Position numbers and translations under genes: made by a program
The notes under the pieces: generated by a model
What the model saw: the letters and a program-made list of their open reading frames with translations, nothing else
What the model was told of the DNA's origin: nothing
Database searches by the model: none
Shown here: positions 8,627-17,281 of the stretch, piece after piece
Position numbering within the stretch: position 1 is the first letter of the stretch
Layout of the letters: each line of letters starts with the position of its first letter
Assembly (NCBI GenBank): GCA_023266195.1
Contig: JAHFRP010000001.1
Location: 62,001 to 126,000, forward strand
DNA: 64,000 nucleotides
DNA from: Sulfuricella sp.
Lineage (GTDB): Bacteria; Pseudomonadota; Gammaproteobacteria; Burkholderiales; Sulfuricellaceae
Direction of reading: 5' to 3'

Positions 8627-10324
8627 ATGAATCAACCCGTCAAAATTCTGATCGCAGAAGACGACGAGATCGATCTGGCCCTACTCGGTGCGCTGGTCGC
8701 CCGATTCGGCCACCAGCCCGTTCTGGCCCGCAATGGGCGGGAAGCCGTCGAGGTTTTCCGCGCGGAATCGCCCGACCTGATCCTGATGGATGTGGCAATG
8801 CCGCTCCTGGACGGATTCCAGGCCGCCGCCGAGGTCAGAAAAATCGCGGGCAACAAGTGGGTGCCGGTCATTTTCATCAGTGCGAATAGCCGGGACGAGG
8901 ACAAGATCCAGGTCTTCGCCGAGGGCGGCGACGGTTTTATCGCCAAGCCGGTCAACCAGCGCCTGCTGGAAGCCAGGATCGGGACCATGCAGCGCATCGT
9001 CGGCATGCAGCGCGAAGTTTCGGCCGGCGCCGAACAGCTTTCCCGCTATCGCGAGGAAAACGAACAAGAGCAGAACCTGGCCCGCCATCTGCTGGAAAAG
9101 ATCATCCGCGCGGACCGGTTCGACGACAAGCAGATCGAGCGCTGGATCCATCCGGCAAAATATTTCAGCGGCGACGTGATCGCGGCCGAATTCACGCCCG
9201 ACAACGTGCTGCACGTGATCCTGGCCGACGGCACGGGCCATGGCCTGGCTGCTGCCCTGAACGTACTGCCGGTGATCGAGGTGTTCTACGGCATGACCAA
9301 AAAGGGTTACGGCGTTTCCAATATCGCGCGGGAGCTCAATCGCAAGATCCGGCAACTATTGCCGACGGAGCGCTTCGTGGCGGCCACGCTCGCAGCCATC
9401 CGTTTTTCCGATCATACCGTCGAAATCTGGAATGGCGGCATGCCGGCGGCCTATTACGTGGGCGAGGGTGGCATCGTGCTGCGCGAATGGCATGCGGCGC
9501 ATCTGCCCCTGGGCATTCTCGACGATCGCGATTTTCAACCCAAGACCGAAATCTATCATTGGGAGGAGCCGGGGCGGCTGTTCCTCTATTCGGATGGCTT
9601 GCCGGACGCGCAGAATGCCGAGGGAGAGCGGTTCGGCGCAGAGCGCATACTGCTGGCCTTCAGCGGCAAGGCCAGCGAGGATCAGTTCTGGTATCTGGTG
9701 GGTTCGGTCAATACCTTCCTGGAACGGGAGAACGCCCCGGACGATATTTCCGTCGCCGCCGTCGCATGCGATATGGGTTTCGGCGGCGGCAGCGCCTTCC
9801 CCGGCATGCCGGCGCCTGCCGGCGTGGTCGCGCCCAGCGAGGCGCGCCTCGCTATCAAGCTGTGCGCGGCGGAGCTCAAGTCTTTCGACGTGCTGCCCTG
9901 GCTGATCAGCTGGCTGAGCCAGCTGTATCTCACGCCGCGCAGGTGCCAGGAACTCTTCCTGATCCTCTCCGAACTGTACAACAACGCGCTCGATCATGGC
10001 TTGCTCGGGCTGGATTCCGCACTGAAGTCGCAGCCGGACGGTTTCGGCCGATATCTCGACATGCGCGAGGAAAGGCTGTCCGGGATGCAGCAGGGCGTGA
10101 TCGAGATCGAGCTGGAACGGGTGCAGGAGAACCTCGACCCGTTCCTGAAGATCAGGATAAGGGACAGCGGCAACGGCTATGCCGCCGAACCGGGGCCGGA
10201 CGATAACGCGGCTTCCCTGGAAACGCCTTCCGGCCGCGGGCTTGCGCTGGTCAGGACGCTCTGTGAAAAAGTGGGTTTTCCGGGCAAGGGCAACGAGGTC
10301 GTTGCGATTTATCGGCTGCAGTGA
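8627..10324 (+). CDS. Response regulator with PP2C (SpoIIE/RsbU) phosphatase and HATPase domains (HsbR-like)
   Basis: A 565-aa three-domain signalling protein. The receiver (about residues 1-130) has acidic EDDE, phospho-Asp in LILMDVAMPLLDGF and Lys in FIAKPV. A short coiled segment leads to a PP2C/SpoIIE phosphatase with metal-binding Asp in YFSGDVIAAEF, LADGTGHGLAAAL, YSDGLPDAQ and DDISVAAV. The C-terminal HATPase_c_2 domain (about 415-565) keeps the N-box ELYNNALDHG, a DSGNGY segment and GRGLALVRTL. It should both dephosphorylate and phosphorylate a STAS partner, presumably the one encoded at 8018. The layout matches Pseudomonas HsbR. It is not a sporulation protein despite the SpoIIE name. 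Confidence 0.88.
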   Translation: MNQPVKILIAEDDEIDLALLGALVARFGHQPVLARNGREAVEVFRAESPDLILMDVAMPLLDGFQAAAEVRKIAGNKWVPVIFISANSRDEDKIQVFAEGGDGFIAKPVNQRLLEARIGTMQRIVGMQREVSAGAEQLSRYREENEQEQNLARHLLEKIIRADRFDDKQIERWIHPAKYFSGDVIAAEFTPDNVLHVILADGTGHGLAAALNVLPVIEVFYGMTKKGYGVSNIARELNRKIRQLLPTERFVAATLAAIRFSDHTVEIWNGGMPAAYYVGEGGIVLREWHAAHLPLGILDDRDFQPKTEIYHWEEPGRLFLYSDGLPDAQNAEGERFGAERILLAFSGKASEDQFWYLVGSVNTFLERENAPDDISVAAVACDMGFGGGSAFPGMPAPAGVVAPSEARLAIKLCAAELKSFDVLPWLISWLSQLYLTPRRCQELFLILSELYNNALDHGLLGLDSALKSQPDGFGRYLDMREERLSGMQQGVIEIELERVQENLDPFLKIRIRDSGNGYAAEPGPDDNAASLETPSGRGLALVRTLCEKVGFPGKGNEVVAIYRLQ

Positions 10325-10439
10325 TCGATTGCCTTGTCCGGTTGGCCGCTTGGCGCTGGATTTTTTAGGGGGGCTGGGTTAAGGTTGCCGAAGGCTGCTT
10401 TTTCCGGCGGAAACGAAAAAAAATATAAGGGTAGGCGCG

Positions 10440-12632
10440 ATGAATAACCTGAAAATAAAAACCCAGTTGTTTGCCATCATGGGTTTCACCGCGGTGTTGC
10501 TTGTCGGTATGGCGGTAGGTTCCCTGGATGCCCTCAACCGCACCAACGAGTCGGTGGGGAGCCTGTATCAGGAGAGCTTTGTTTCCCTCGCCAGCCTTGC
10601 CGGCGTCAACGAGGCTCTGCTCGACAACCGGGTGATTTTCACCGAACTCCTGATGGGTTCGGCTTCGCCCGAGGCGACCAGGGCCGGTGCGGAGGAGGCG
10701 GAGAAGAATGCCGCGCTGGTTACCCGCGAATGGAAGACTTTCCGCGGCTCGCTACGTACCGACGAGGAAAAGGAACTGGCCAAGGATTTCGACGAAGCCC
10801 GCACCAAGTGGCTCGAAACGGGCCTGTCGCCCGCCCTGGCCGCGTTGCGTGCCGGCAAGCGTGAACAGGCGGCGGCGATTTACCACGACACTGCGGCGGC
10901 GGCATTCAACCGCATGAAGACCAGCGCGGATGCGCTGACCGCATTGCGCGCCAAGCACAGCCAGAATGAGTTTTCCGAGAACCAGACGCGCTTCGCCACG
11001 GCGCGCGGCCGCCTGATCCTGACCGGCTTGTTCGGCCTGTGCATTATCCTTTTCGCCGGCTATCTGGTGATCCGCGCGGTAGGGCGGCCGCTGAACGATA
11101 TCGTGGCCGCGACGGACCGCCTTGCCGCCGGCGAGACCTCGGCGCGCATCGACAACCCGAGCGGAAACGAAATCGGCCGGGTTGCCGCCGCGTTCAACCA
11201 CATGGCGCAGAAGCTGGACGAACACGTCGCCGAGATCAAGGAAAACCAGGCGCGGATGGAGGCGGTGCAGAATACGGCGATGCTCGGCATCGTTACCATC
11301 GCGCCCAACGGCATCGTCGAAACCGTCAATCCGGCGGTGTGCAACCTGTTCGGCTACTCCGTCGCGGAAATGGTCGGCAGCAACGTGAGCATGCTGATGC
11401 CGAGCCCCTACCGTGAAGCCCATGACAGTTACCTGGACAACTACCGGCGCACCGGGGAACGCAAAATTCTCGACCGAGGACGCGAAGTGACGGGGCAGCG
11501 CAAGAACGGCGAGATTTTCCCGATCAAGCTGCTGGTGAGCGAAGTCAGGCTCGACGGCAAGAACTTCTTCGTCGGCATGATCGAGGATATCACCGCGCGT
11601 AAAGAGGCCGAGGAGTCGCTGGTCAAGTTCAACATCGTCCTCAAGGACAAGGTGGACGTGCTGCTCGAAGCGGTGATGCGGGTGCGCGACGGCGACCTGA
11701 CCGCGCAAATCGGCTTCGACGGCGACGACAGCATCGGGCAGCTGGCCTCGGGCTTGCAGCATACCATCGACAAGCTTGCCGCCCTGCTCGCCAAGGTGCA
11801 GGAGGCCGGCATCCTGGTGACTTCCTCGGCCACCGAAATCGCCGCCACCGCGCGCCAGCAGGAGGCGACGATGACCGAACAGGCCGCTTCCTCCAACGAG
11901 ATCGCCGCCTCCACCAAGGAAATTTCCGCCACCGCGCGCGAGCTGGTGAAAACCATGGACGAGGCGATCCACATCGCCGACGAAACCGCGCACCGCGCGG
12001 CGGATGGCCAAAACGGCCTGGCCCGCATGGAGCAGACCATGAGCCGGCTGGTGGACGCGTCCGGCTCGATCGTCGCCAAGCTGGCGGTGATGAACGAGAA
12101 GGCCGGCAACATCAATTCGGTGGTGTCCACCATCACCAAGGTGGCCGACCAGACCAACCTGCTTTCGCTCAACGCCGCGATCGAGGCGGAAAAGGCGGGC
12201 GAATACGGCAAGGGCTTCTCGGTGGTGGCGACTGAAATTCGCCGCCTCGCCGACCAGACCGCCGTCGCCACCTGGGATATCGAGCAGATGCTGAAGGAAA
12301 TGCAGTCGGCGGTGTCGGCGGGCGTGATGAGCATGGACAAGTTTTCCGAGGAAATCCGCCGCAACGTGGACGACGTCAAGCAGATATCCGGCCAACTGGG
12401 CACCGTCATCGACCAGGTGCAGACGCTGGCGCCGCGCTTCGACACCATCTACCAGGGCATGCAGGCGCAGTCCGGCGGTGCCGAGCAGATCATGCAGACC
12501 ATGATGCAGTTCAACGAATCCATGCAGCAGACCGCCGAATCGTTGCGCAATACCCGGCAGTCCATCGACCTGCTCAACGGTGCCGCGCACAACCTGCAAA
12601 GCGGGGTCTCGCACTTCAGGGTAACGGCCTGA
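10440..12632 (+). CDS. wspA: WspA-type methyl-accepting chemoreceptor with an added FixL-like PAS domain
   Basis: A 730-aa membrane receptor heading a wsp-type operon. It has TM1 (about residues 10-32), a short periplasmic helical sensor (SLYQESFVSLASLAGVNEALLDNR), TM2 (about 191-214), HAMP, a PAS domain (about 273-395), a second HAMP-like stretch and an MCP signalling hairpin (tip VADQTNLLSLNAAIEAEKAG). The PAS segment resembles the FixL haem PAS: H328 in REAHDSYLDNY and R348 in GREVTG are 20 residues apart, as are H200 and R220 of Bradyrhizobium FixL. Pseudomonas WspA, as I know it, lacks this PAS. In Wsp the receptor controls WspE. Haem binding is inference. wspB starts 8 nt downstream. 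Confidence 0.88.
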   Translation: MNNLKIKTQLFAIMGFTAVLLVGMAVGSLDALNRTNESVGSLYQESFVSLASLAGVNEALLDNRVIFTELLMGSASPEATRAGAEEAEKNAALVTREWKTFRGSLRTDEEKELAKDFDEARTKWLETGLSPALAALRAGKREQAAAIYHDTAAAAFNRMKTSADALTALRAKHSQNEFSENQTRFATARGRLILTGLFGLCIILFAGYLVIRAVGRPLNDIVAATDRLAAGETSARIDNPSGNEIGRVAAAFNHMAQKLDEHVAEIKENQARMEAVQNTAMLGIVTIAPNGIVETVNPAVCNLFGYSVAEMVGSNVSMLMPSPYREAHDSYLDNYRRTGERKILDRGREVTGQRKNGEIFPIKLLVSEVRLDGKNFFVGMIEDITARKEAEESLVKFNIVLKDKVDVLLEAVMRVRDGDLTAQIGFDGDDSIGQLASGLQHTIDKLAALLAKVQEAGILVTSSATEIAATARQQEATMTEQAASSNEIAASTKEISATARELVKTMDEAIHIADETAHRAADGQNGLARMEQTMSRLVDASGSIVAKLAVMNEKAGNINSVVSTITKVADQTNLLSLNAAIEAEKAGEYGKGFSVVATEIRRLADQTAVATWDIEQMLKEMQSAVSAGVMSMDKFSEEIRRNVDDVKQISGQLGTVIDQVQTLAPRFDTIYQGMQAQSGGAEQIMQTMMQFNESMQQTAESLRNTRQSIDLLNGAAHNLQSGVSHFRVTA

Positions 12633-12640
12633 TCCACGCC

Positions 12641-13096
12641 ATGCTGGCCGTGCTGTTCTCCATCGGTGACGATCGCTACGCCCTGCCGGCGGCGGAGGTG
12701 TTCGAGATTACGCCGGTGCTGAAACTGAAGAAAATCCCCGTGGTGCCGGATTATGTCGCCGGCCTGTGCAATTTCCGCGGCATGTCGATCCCGGTGCTGG
12801 ACCTCTCCGCGTTGGCGCTGGGTGTGCCTTGCCAGCTCCTGCTCAGCACCCGCATGATCGTGGTCAATTACATCCTCGACAGCGGCGGCGTCAAACCGCT
12901 CGGCCTGCTGGCCGAGCATGCCACCCAGACCGCGACCATCCGCGAAGCCGACCTGCAGTCGCCCGGCATCCAGGCGGACAACGCGCCCTGGCTCGGCAAG
13001 GTGGCGATCGGCTCCGGCGAACTGGTGCAGCTGGTGGAGGTGGACGAACTGCTTACGCCGGAAGTCGTCGCCATGCTGTTTCGGGAGGGCCAGTGA
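12641..13096 (+). CDS. wspB: CheW-like adaptor (WspB)
   Basis: CheW-fold coupling protein of 151 aa that would link the Wsp receptor to the WspE kinase. The start is typical (VLFSIGDDRYALPAAEVFEI), followed by the core segment VPDYVAGLCNFRGMSIPVLDL, which matches the CheW 'G..N.RG...PV.DL' pattern. The last four bases (GTGA) overlap the start of the CheR-TPR gene. It is one of two CheW homologues in this operon, as in Pseudomonas wspB/wspD. Confidence 0.9.
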   Translation: MLAVLFSIGDDRYALPAAEVFEITPVLKLKKIPVVPDYVAGLCNFRGMSIPVLDLSALALGVPCQLLLSTRMIVVNYILDSGGVKPLGLLAEHATQTATIREADLQSPGIQADNAPWLGKVAIGSGELVQLVEVDELLTPEVVAMLFREGQ

Positions 13097-14352
13097 CCCC
13101 GCCGCCGGAGATTACCGAGATGCTGCATCGGGCGATGGGCTTCGACGCCGCCGCGCTGAGCGAATCCGCCGTCGGCCGTGCGGTCAGGAAGCGCATGGCC
13201 CAGTGCGGCCAGCGCGACGCGCCCAGCTACCTGGTTTACCTGCGGGCCTCGCCGCTGGAGCTGGCGCAGCTGGTCGAGGAACTGGTGGTGCCGGAAACCT
13301 GGTTCTTTCGCGACGGCAAACCGTTCGAGGCGCTGCAGCGCTTCGTCATGGAAGAATGGCTCGCCGCCAACCCGGAGCGCCCCCTGCGTTTGCTCAGCGT
13401 GCCCTGTTCCAGCGGCGAGGAACCCTATTCCGCAGTGATGGCGCTGCTCGACGCCGGGTTCCCGCCCGAGCGCATTTCGGTGGACGGCGTGGACATCAGC
13501 AATGTCGCTCTCGGCAAGGCGCGGCGCGGAATCTACGGCAGAAACTCGTTCCGCGGCGCCTATCCGGGCTTGCAGGAGCGCTATTTCACCGCCACGCCCC
13601 ACGGCTGGCTGCTGCATGAAGCGGTGCGCAAACTGGTCGCCTTTTCCCAGGGCAACCTGCTGGGCGCGGATTTTTCCCTGCTGCGCGGCGGCTACGACGT
13701 GATTTTCTGTCGCAACCTGCTGATTTATTTCGACGATCTGAACCGCGAGCGGGCCTTGGCGGTGCTCGAACGGCTGTTGCTGCCGCGCGGCGTACTGTTC
13801 GTCGGCCACGCCGAAAGCGCGCCGGTACTGGACAAGTGGTTCGCCCCGGTGGTGTCGCCGCAAGCCTTCGCCTACTGCAAGAAAAGCGCGCTGCCGGCCC
13901 AGGGGAAATTGTCGCCGCCGGGGGCCGGGCTGGGCCGGGCAAGAGGCGAATCGCGGCGGGAAATGCTGCCGGAAAAGCCGGCGGCCCGCTTGAGGCCGCT
14001 GCCGCAGGCGGTGTCATCCATCGGCCAGCCGCCTGCCGGCAATACGCTGGAACAGGCGCAGTGCCTCGCCGACCAGGGCAGGCTGGCCGAGGCGGCGGTG
14101 CAGTGCGAAGCTTACCTGCGCGAACAGGGCGCATCCGCCCAGGCCTATTATCTGCTCGGCCTGGTGCACGATGCCGGGGCCGACGCGGAAAACGCCAAGG
14201 AATTCTTCGGCAAGGCGGTGTACCTGGAGCCGAACCATTACGAGGCGCTGGTGCAGCTCGCGCTGCTGGCCGAGCGCCGGGGCGAGATTCGCAATGCCGC
14301 CCAGCTCAGGCAGCGGGCGCAACGGGCGCAGCAGCGGCGGGGGATTAAATGA
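13093..14352 (+). CDS. wspC: CheR methyltransferase with TPR tail (WspC)
   Basis: Receptor methyltransferase of the Wsp system, 419 aa from the GTG at 13093. That start overlaps the wspB stop (GTGA) and has GGGAGG 4 nt upstream; an internal ATG at 13121 is the alternative. The CheR core shows VVPETWFFRDGKPFEAL, the SAM motif LLSVPCSSGEEPYSAVM and YDVIFCRNLLIYFDDL. After a Pro/Arg-rich linker the C-terminus carries tetratricopeptide-like helices (SAQAYYLLGLVHDAG; FGKAVYLEPNHYEALVQLAL). CheR-TPR is the WspC architecture. The open frame runs upstream into wspB but that part is out of frame with wspB and unsupported. Confidence 0.93.
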   Translation: MTPPPEITEMLHRAMGFDAAALSESAVGRAVRKRMAQCGQRDAPSYLVYLRASPLELAQLVEELVVPETWFFRDGKPFEALQRFVMEEWLAANPERPLRLLSVPCSSGEEPYSAVMALLDAGFPPERISVDGVDISNVALGKARRGIYGRNSFRGAYPGLQERYFTATPHGWLLHEAVRKLVAFSQGNLLGADFSLLRGGYDVIFCRNLLIYFDDLNRERALAVLERLLLPRGVLFVGHAESAPVLDKWFAPVVSPQAFAYCKKSALPAQGKLSPPGAGLGRARGESRREMLPEKPAARLRPLPQAVSSIGQPPAGNTLEQAQCLADQGRLAEAAVQCEAYLREQGASAQAYYLLGLVHDAGADAENAKEFFGKAVYLEPNHYEALVQLALLAERRGEIRNAAQLRQRAQRAQQRRGIK

Positions 14353-15038
14353 GCGCCGCGTCGCCCGCCCTGCAAATCCACGATTGCTGGAACCGGATCG
14401 GCGTCTGGGGCCGGGAAACGCCGCGCTGCCCCAAGCTTGAGCAATTCACCCATTGCTACAATTGCGACGTATACCAGGCGGCGGGGCACATGCTGCACGC
14501 GCGGGCGCTGCCCACGGGCTACCAGGCGGAATGGACCGAGATCGTCGCCAGCCGCAAGCAGGCCCACGCCAGGACCGGGCTGGCCGCCGTGGTGTTCCGC
14601 ATCGGCCGGGAGTGGCTGGCCGTGCCGGCCGGGCTGGTGGAGGAAATCGTCGAGCTGCGCACGGTGCACAGCCTGCCGCACCGTTCTTCGCCGATCTTGC
14701 ATGGCCTGGTGAATATTCGCGGCAAATTGCAGCTATGCGTTTCCATCGCCGAGCTGCTTGGCATCAAGACGGGCGGCGGCGATGCGGAAAAAAAAGAGCA
14801 TCGCAGCATCTATCCGCGCATGGTGGTGGTGCGCAACGACCAGCACCGCTTCGTCTTCGCCGCGGACGAAGTGCTCGGCACCCACCGCTATGCGGAGAAA
14901 GAGCTGGAGAGCCTGCCGGCCACGCTGTCCGGCGCGCTGACCAAATACAGCACCGGCGCGCTCCGGCTCGGCGACAGGAACGTCGGCCTGCTCGACCACG
15001 AGCTGGTGCTTTACGCTTTTTCCAGGAGCCTGGCATGA
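14349..15038 (+). CDS. wspD: CheW-like adaptor (WspD)
   Basis: A 229-aa CheW-fold protein with a distinctive N-terminal extension rich in Cys and Trp (IHDCWNRIGVWG, CPKLEQFTHCYNCDVY) before the CheW core (LAAVVFRIGREWLAVPAGLVEEI; ILHGLVNIRGKLQLCVSI). The Cys residues could bind metal, although WspD homologues with this N-terminus are known without an assigned role. It overlaps both neighbours by ATGA (14349-14352 and 15035-15038), indicating translational coupling. The second CheW copy probably organises the membrane signalling array. Confidence 0.92.
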   Translation: MSAASPALQIHDCWNRIGVWGRETPRCPKLEQFTHCYNCDVYQAAGHMLHARALPTGYQAEWTEIVASRKQAHARTGLAAVVFRIGREWLAVPAGLVEEIVELRTVHSLPHRSSPILHGLVNIRGKLQLCVSIAELLGIKTGGGDAEKKEHRSIYPRMVVVRNDQHRFVFAADEVLGTHRYAEKELESLPATLSGALTKYSTGALRLGDRNVGLLDHELVLYAFSRSLA

Positions 15039-17281
15039 GCGGCGGCGAAGGAAAATTCACGCCGGGGTCGATGCTGGAGCTGTTCCAGGTCGAGGTGGAA
15101 AATCAGGCCGGGGCGCTGTCCGGCAAGCTGCTCGAACTGGAGCGCAACCCGCGCAGCATCAACCTGCTCGAGCCGTTGATGCGCGCCGCGCACTCGATCA
15201 AAGGGGCCGCCCGCATCGTCAACCATCCGCTGGCGGTGACGGTGGCGCATGCCCTGGAAGATGTTTTCGTCGCCGCGCAGAACAAGGACGTGACCCTGGG
15301 CGCGCACCACATCGACGTGCTGCTCAAGGGCGTGGACATGCTGATCCAGCTTTCCTGCCTGGCCGAGGAGGAGATCGTCGCCGGGCTGGATTCTTCGCGG
15401 CGGACCGAGGTGGATGCCCTGGCCGCAGCGGTCCGCGCCATTCTCGTCGCGGAAGAAGCGAACGGCGAGCCGGAAGCGGCACCGACCGGCGCGGCCGTCG
15501 AACCCGCCCGGATCGAGCGCGAGGAAGGCGCCGGGCAGCGCGTGCTGCGGGTCAACGCGGCCAATCTGGACGAGCTGATGGGGCTGGCCGGCGAGGCGCT
15601 GGTGGAGACGCGGCGGCTGCATCCTTTCGCCGACTCGCTGCTGCGGTTGAAACGGCGCCAGGCCGAGCTGGGAACCGTGCTCGACCATCTCCACGAAACC
15701 CTGCGCGCCCACGAAATCAACGAGCGCAGCGCCGAATACCTGCGCCAGGCGCAGCAGCTGGCGCTGGAATGCCGCAAGACGCTGGCGGAGCAGCTGGCGC
15801 AGCTGGACCAGTTCGACCGCCGCACCAGCTATCTCGCCCAGCAAATCTATCACGAAGCCAGCGCCAGCCGGATGCGCCCGTTTTCCGAAGGGGTGAGCGG
15901 GATGCCGCGCATGGTGCGCGACCTGGCGCGCTCGCTGGGCAAGGAAGTCAGGCTCGAAATCAGCGGGCTGGAAACCCTGGTGGATCGCGATATCCTGGAA
16001 AAAATCGAGGCGCCGCTCAACCACCTGCTGACCAACGCGGTGGACCATGGCATCGAAAGCCGGGACGAGCGGCTGGTCGCGGGCAAGCCGGCGGAGGGCG
16101 TGGTCAGGCTGGAGGCGCACCACAGCGCCGGCATGCTGATCGTCACCGTCGCCGACGACGGCATGGGCATACCGCTGGGGCGGCTGCGCCAGGCGGTGGT
16201 GGAACGAAAGCTCAGCACCGCGGAGCTGGTGGCGGGCATGAGCGAGAGTGAACTGCTCGAATTCCTGTTCCTTCCCAAGTTTTCCATGAAGGGCGAGGTG
16301 ACCGAGATTTCCGGCCGCGGTGTCGGCCTCGACGTGGTGCTGTCCGCCATCCAGCAGGTGCGCGGCTCGATCAGGACCACCAGCGAGGCGGGGCGCGGCA
16401 CCCGCTTCCAGCTCCAGCTGCCGCTCACGCTGTCGGTGGTGCAGGGGCTCTTGGTGAGCATCTCGGGCGAGCCCTACGCTTTTCCGCTGGCGCGCATCGA
16501 CCGCACCCTGAAACTGGGCGCGGCGGAGATATTCTCGCTGGAGAATCGCGAATTTTTCCTCCTCGACGGCGAGCGCATCGGCCTGGTGGCGGCGTATCAG
16601 GCGTTCGGCCTGGCGGCGCCGGGCGAGACGGCGGAGGCGACTTACTCGGTGGTGGTGATCAGCGACCGCCACAACCGTTTCGGCGTGGTGGTGGACCGCT
16701 TCCTCGGCGAGCGCAGCCTGGTCGTGCAGGCGCTCGATCCGCGCCTGGGCAAGATCAAGGACATCAGTGCGGCCACCCTGATGGAAAACGGCGAACCCGC
16801 CCTGATCGTGGACGTGGACGACCTGGTGCGCTCGATCGACAAGCTGGTTTCCGCCGGGCGCCTCGACAAGATGGAGCAGTCGCACGCCAGGGCCGGAGCG
16901 GTGGCCAAGCGGGTGCTGGTGGTGGACGATTCGTTCACGGTGCGCGAGGTCGAGCGCAAGCTGCTGGAAAACAGCGGCTACCTGGTGGACGTGGCGGTGG
17001 ACGGCATGGACGGCTGGAACGCGGTGCGCACCGGCGAGTACGACCTGGTGGTGAGCGACATCGACATGCCGCGCATGAACGGCATCGAGCTGGTCGCAAT
17101 GATCCGCAAGGATCAGGGGCTGAAAAACCTGCCGATCATGATCGTCTCCTACAAGGACCGCGAGGAAGACCGCCGCCGCGGCCTGGAGGCGGGCGCCAAT
17201 TATTATTTCACCAAGGGCAGCTTCCACGACGAAGCCCTGCTGGAAGCGGTGGTGGACCTGATCGGAGAAGCAGCGCAGTGA
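15035..17281 (+). CDS. wspE: Hybrid histidine kinase CheA-REC (WspE)
   Basis: A 748-aa kinase from the ATG at 15035 (ATGA overlap with wspD). It has an N-terminal Hpt domain with the phospho-His in MRAAHSIKGAARIV, a dimerisation/coiled segment, a HATPase domain (N-box HLLTNAVDHGIE, G-box SGRGVGLDVV), a CheW-like domain, and a C-terminal receiver (about residues 625-748; VVDDSFTVREVE, phospho-Asp in DLVVSDIDMPRMNG). In Wsp, WspE phosphorylates the cyclase WspR and the methylesterase WspF. Upstream open frame (from 14453) is only read-through across wspD in another frame. Confidence 0.95.
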   Translation: MSGGEGKFTPGSMLELFQVEVENQAGALSGKLLELERNPRSINLLEPLMRAAHSIKGAARIVNHPLAVTVAHALEDVFVAAQNKDVTLGAHHIDVLLKGVDMLIQLSCLAEEEIVAGLDSSRRTEVDALAAAVRAILVAEEANGEPEAAPTGAAVEPARIEREEGAGQRVLRVNAANLDELMGLAGEALVETRRLHPFADSLLRLKRRQAELGTVLDHLHETLRAHEINERSAEYLRQAQQLALECRKTLAEQLAQLDQFDRRTSYLAQQIYHEASASRMRPFSEGVSGMPRMVRDLARSLGKEVRLEISGLETLVDRDILEKIEAPLNHLLTNAVDHGIESRDERLVAGKPAEGVVRLEAHHSAGMLIVTVADDGMGIPLGRLRQAVVERKLSTAELVAGMSESELLEFLFLPKFSMKGEVTEISGRGVGLDVVLSAIQQVRGSIRTTSEAGRGTRFQLQLPLTLSVVQGLLVSISGEPYAFPLARIDRTLKLGAAEIFSLENREFFLLDGERIGLVAAYQAFGLAAPGETAEATYSVVVISDRHNRFGVVVDRFLGERSLVVQALDPRLGKIKDISAATLMENGEPALIVDVDDLVRSIDKLVSAGRLDKMEQSHARAGAVAKRVLVVDDSFTVREVERKLLENSGYLVDVAVDGMDGWNAVRTGEYDLVVSDIDMPRMNGIELVAMIRKDQGLKNLPIMIVSYKDREEDRRRGLEAGANYYFTKGSFHDEALLEAVVDLIGEAAQ

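Noticed and set aside
8373-8630. 85-aa frame inside the first MITE-like copy, and similar short frames in copies 2 and 3
   Set aside because: They translate the repeat itself and its inverted copies; no ribosome site, and the peptide is not preserved between copies.
8627-10324. Sporulation phosphatase SpoIIE
   Set aside because: Only the PP2C fold is shared; receiver and HATPase domains and the che/wsp context fit a partner-switch regulator.
10325-10439. c-di-GMP riboswitch in the leader of the wspA gene
   Set aside because: The short leader has no recognisable GEMM-type core; only an A-rich stretch before the ATG.
12766-13092. Extension of the CheR-TPR frame upstream into wspB
   Set aside because: Arg/His/Pro-rich translation of wspB in the wrong frame; the GTG at 13093 with its own ribosome site is the natural start.
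14453-15034. Extension of the wspE frame upstream over wspD
   Set aside because: Out-of-frame reading of wspD; the Hpt domain begins only after the ATG at 15035.
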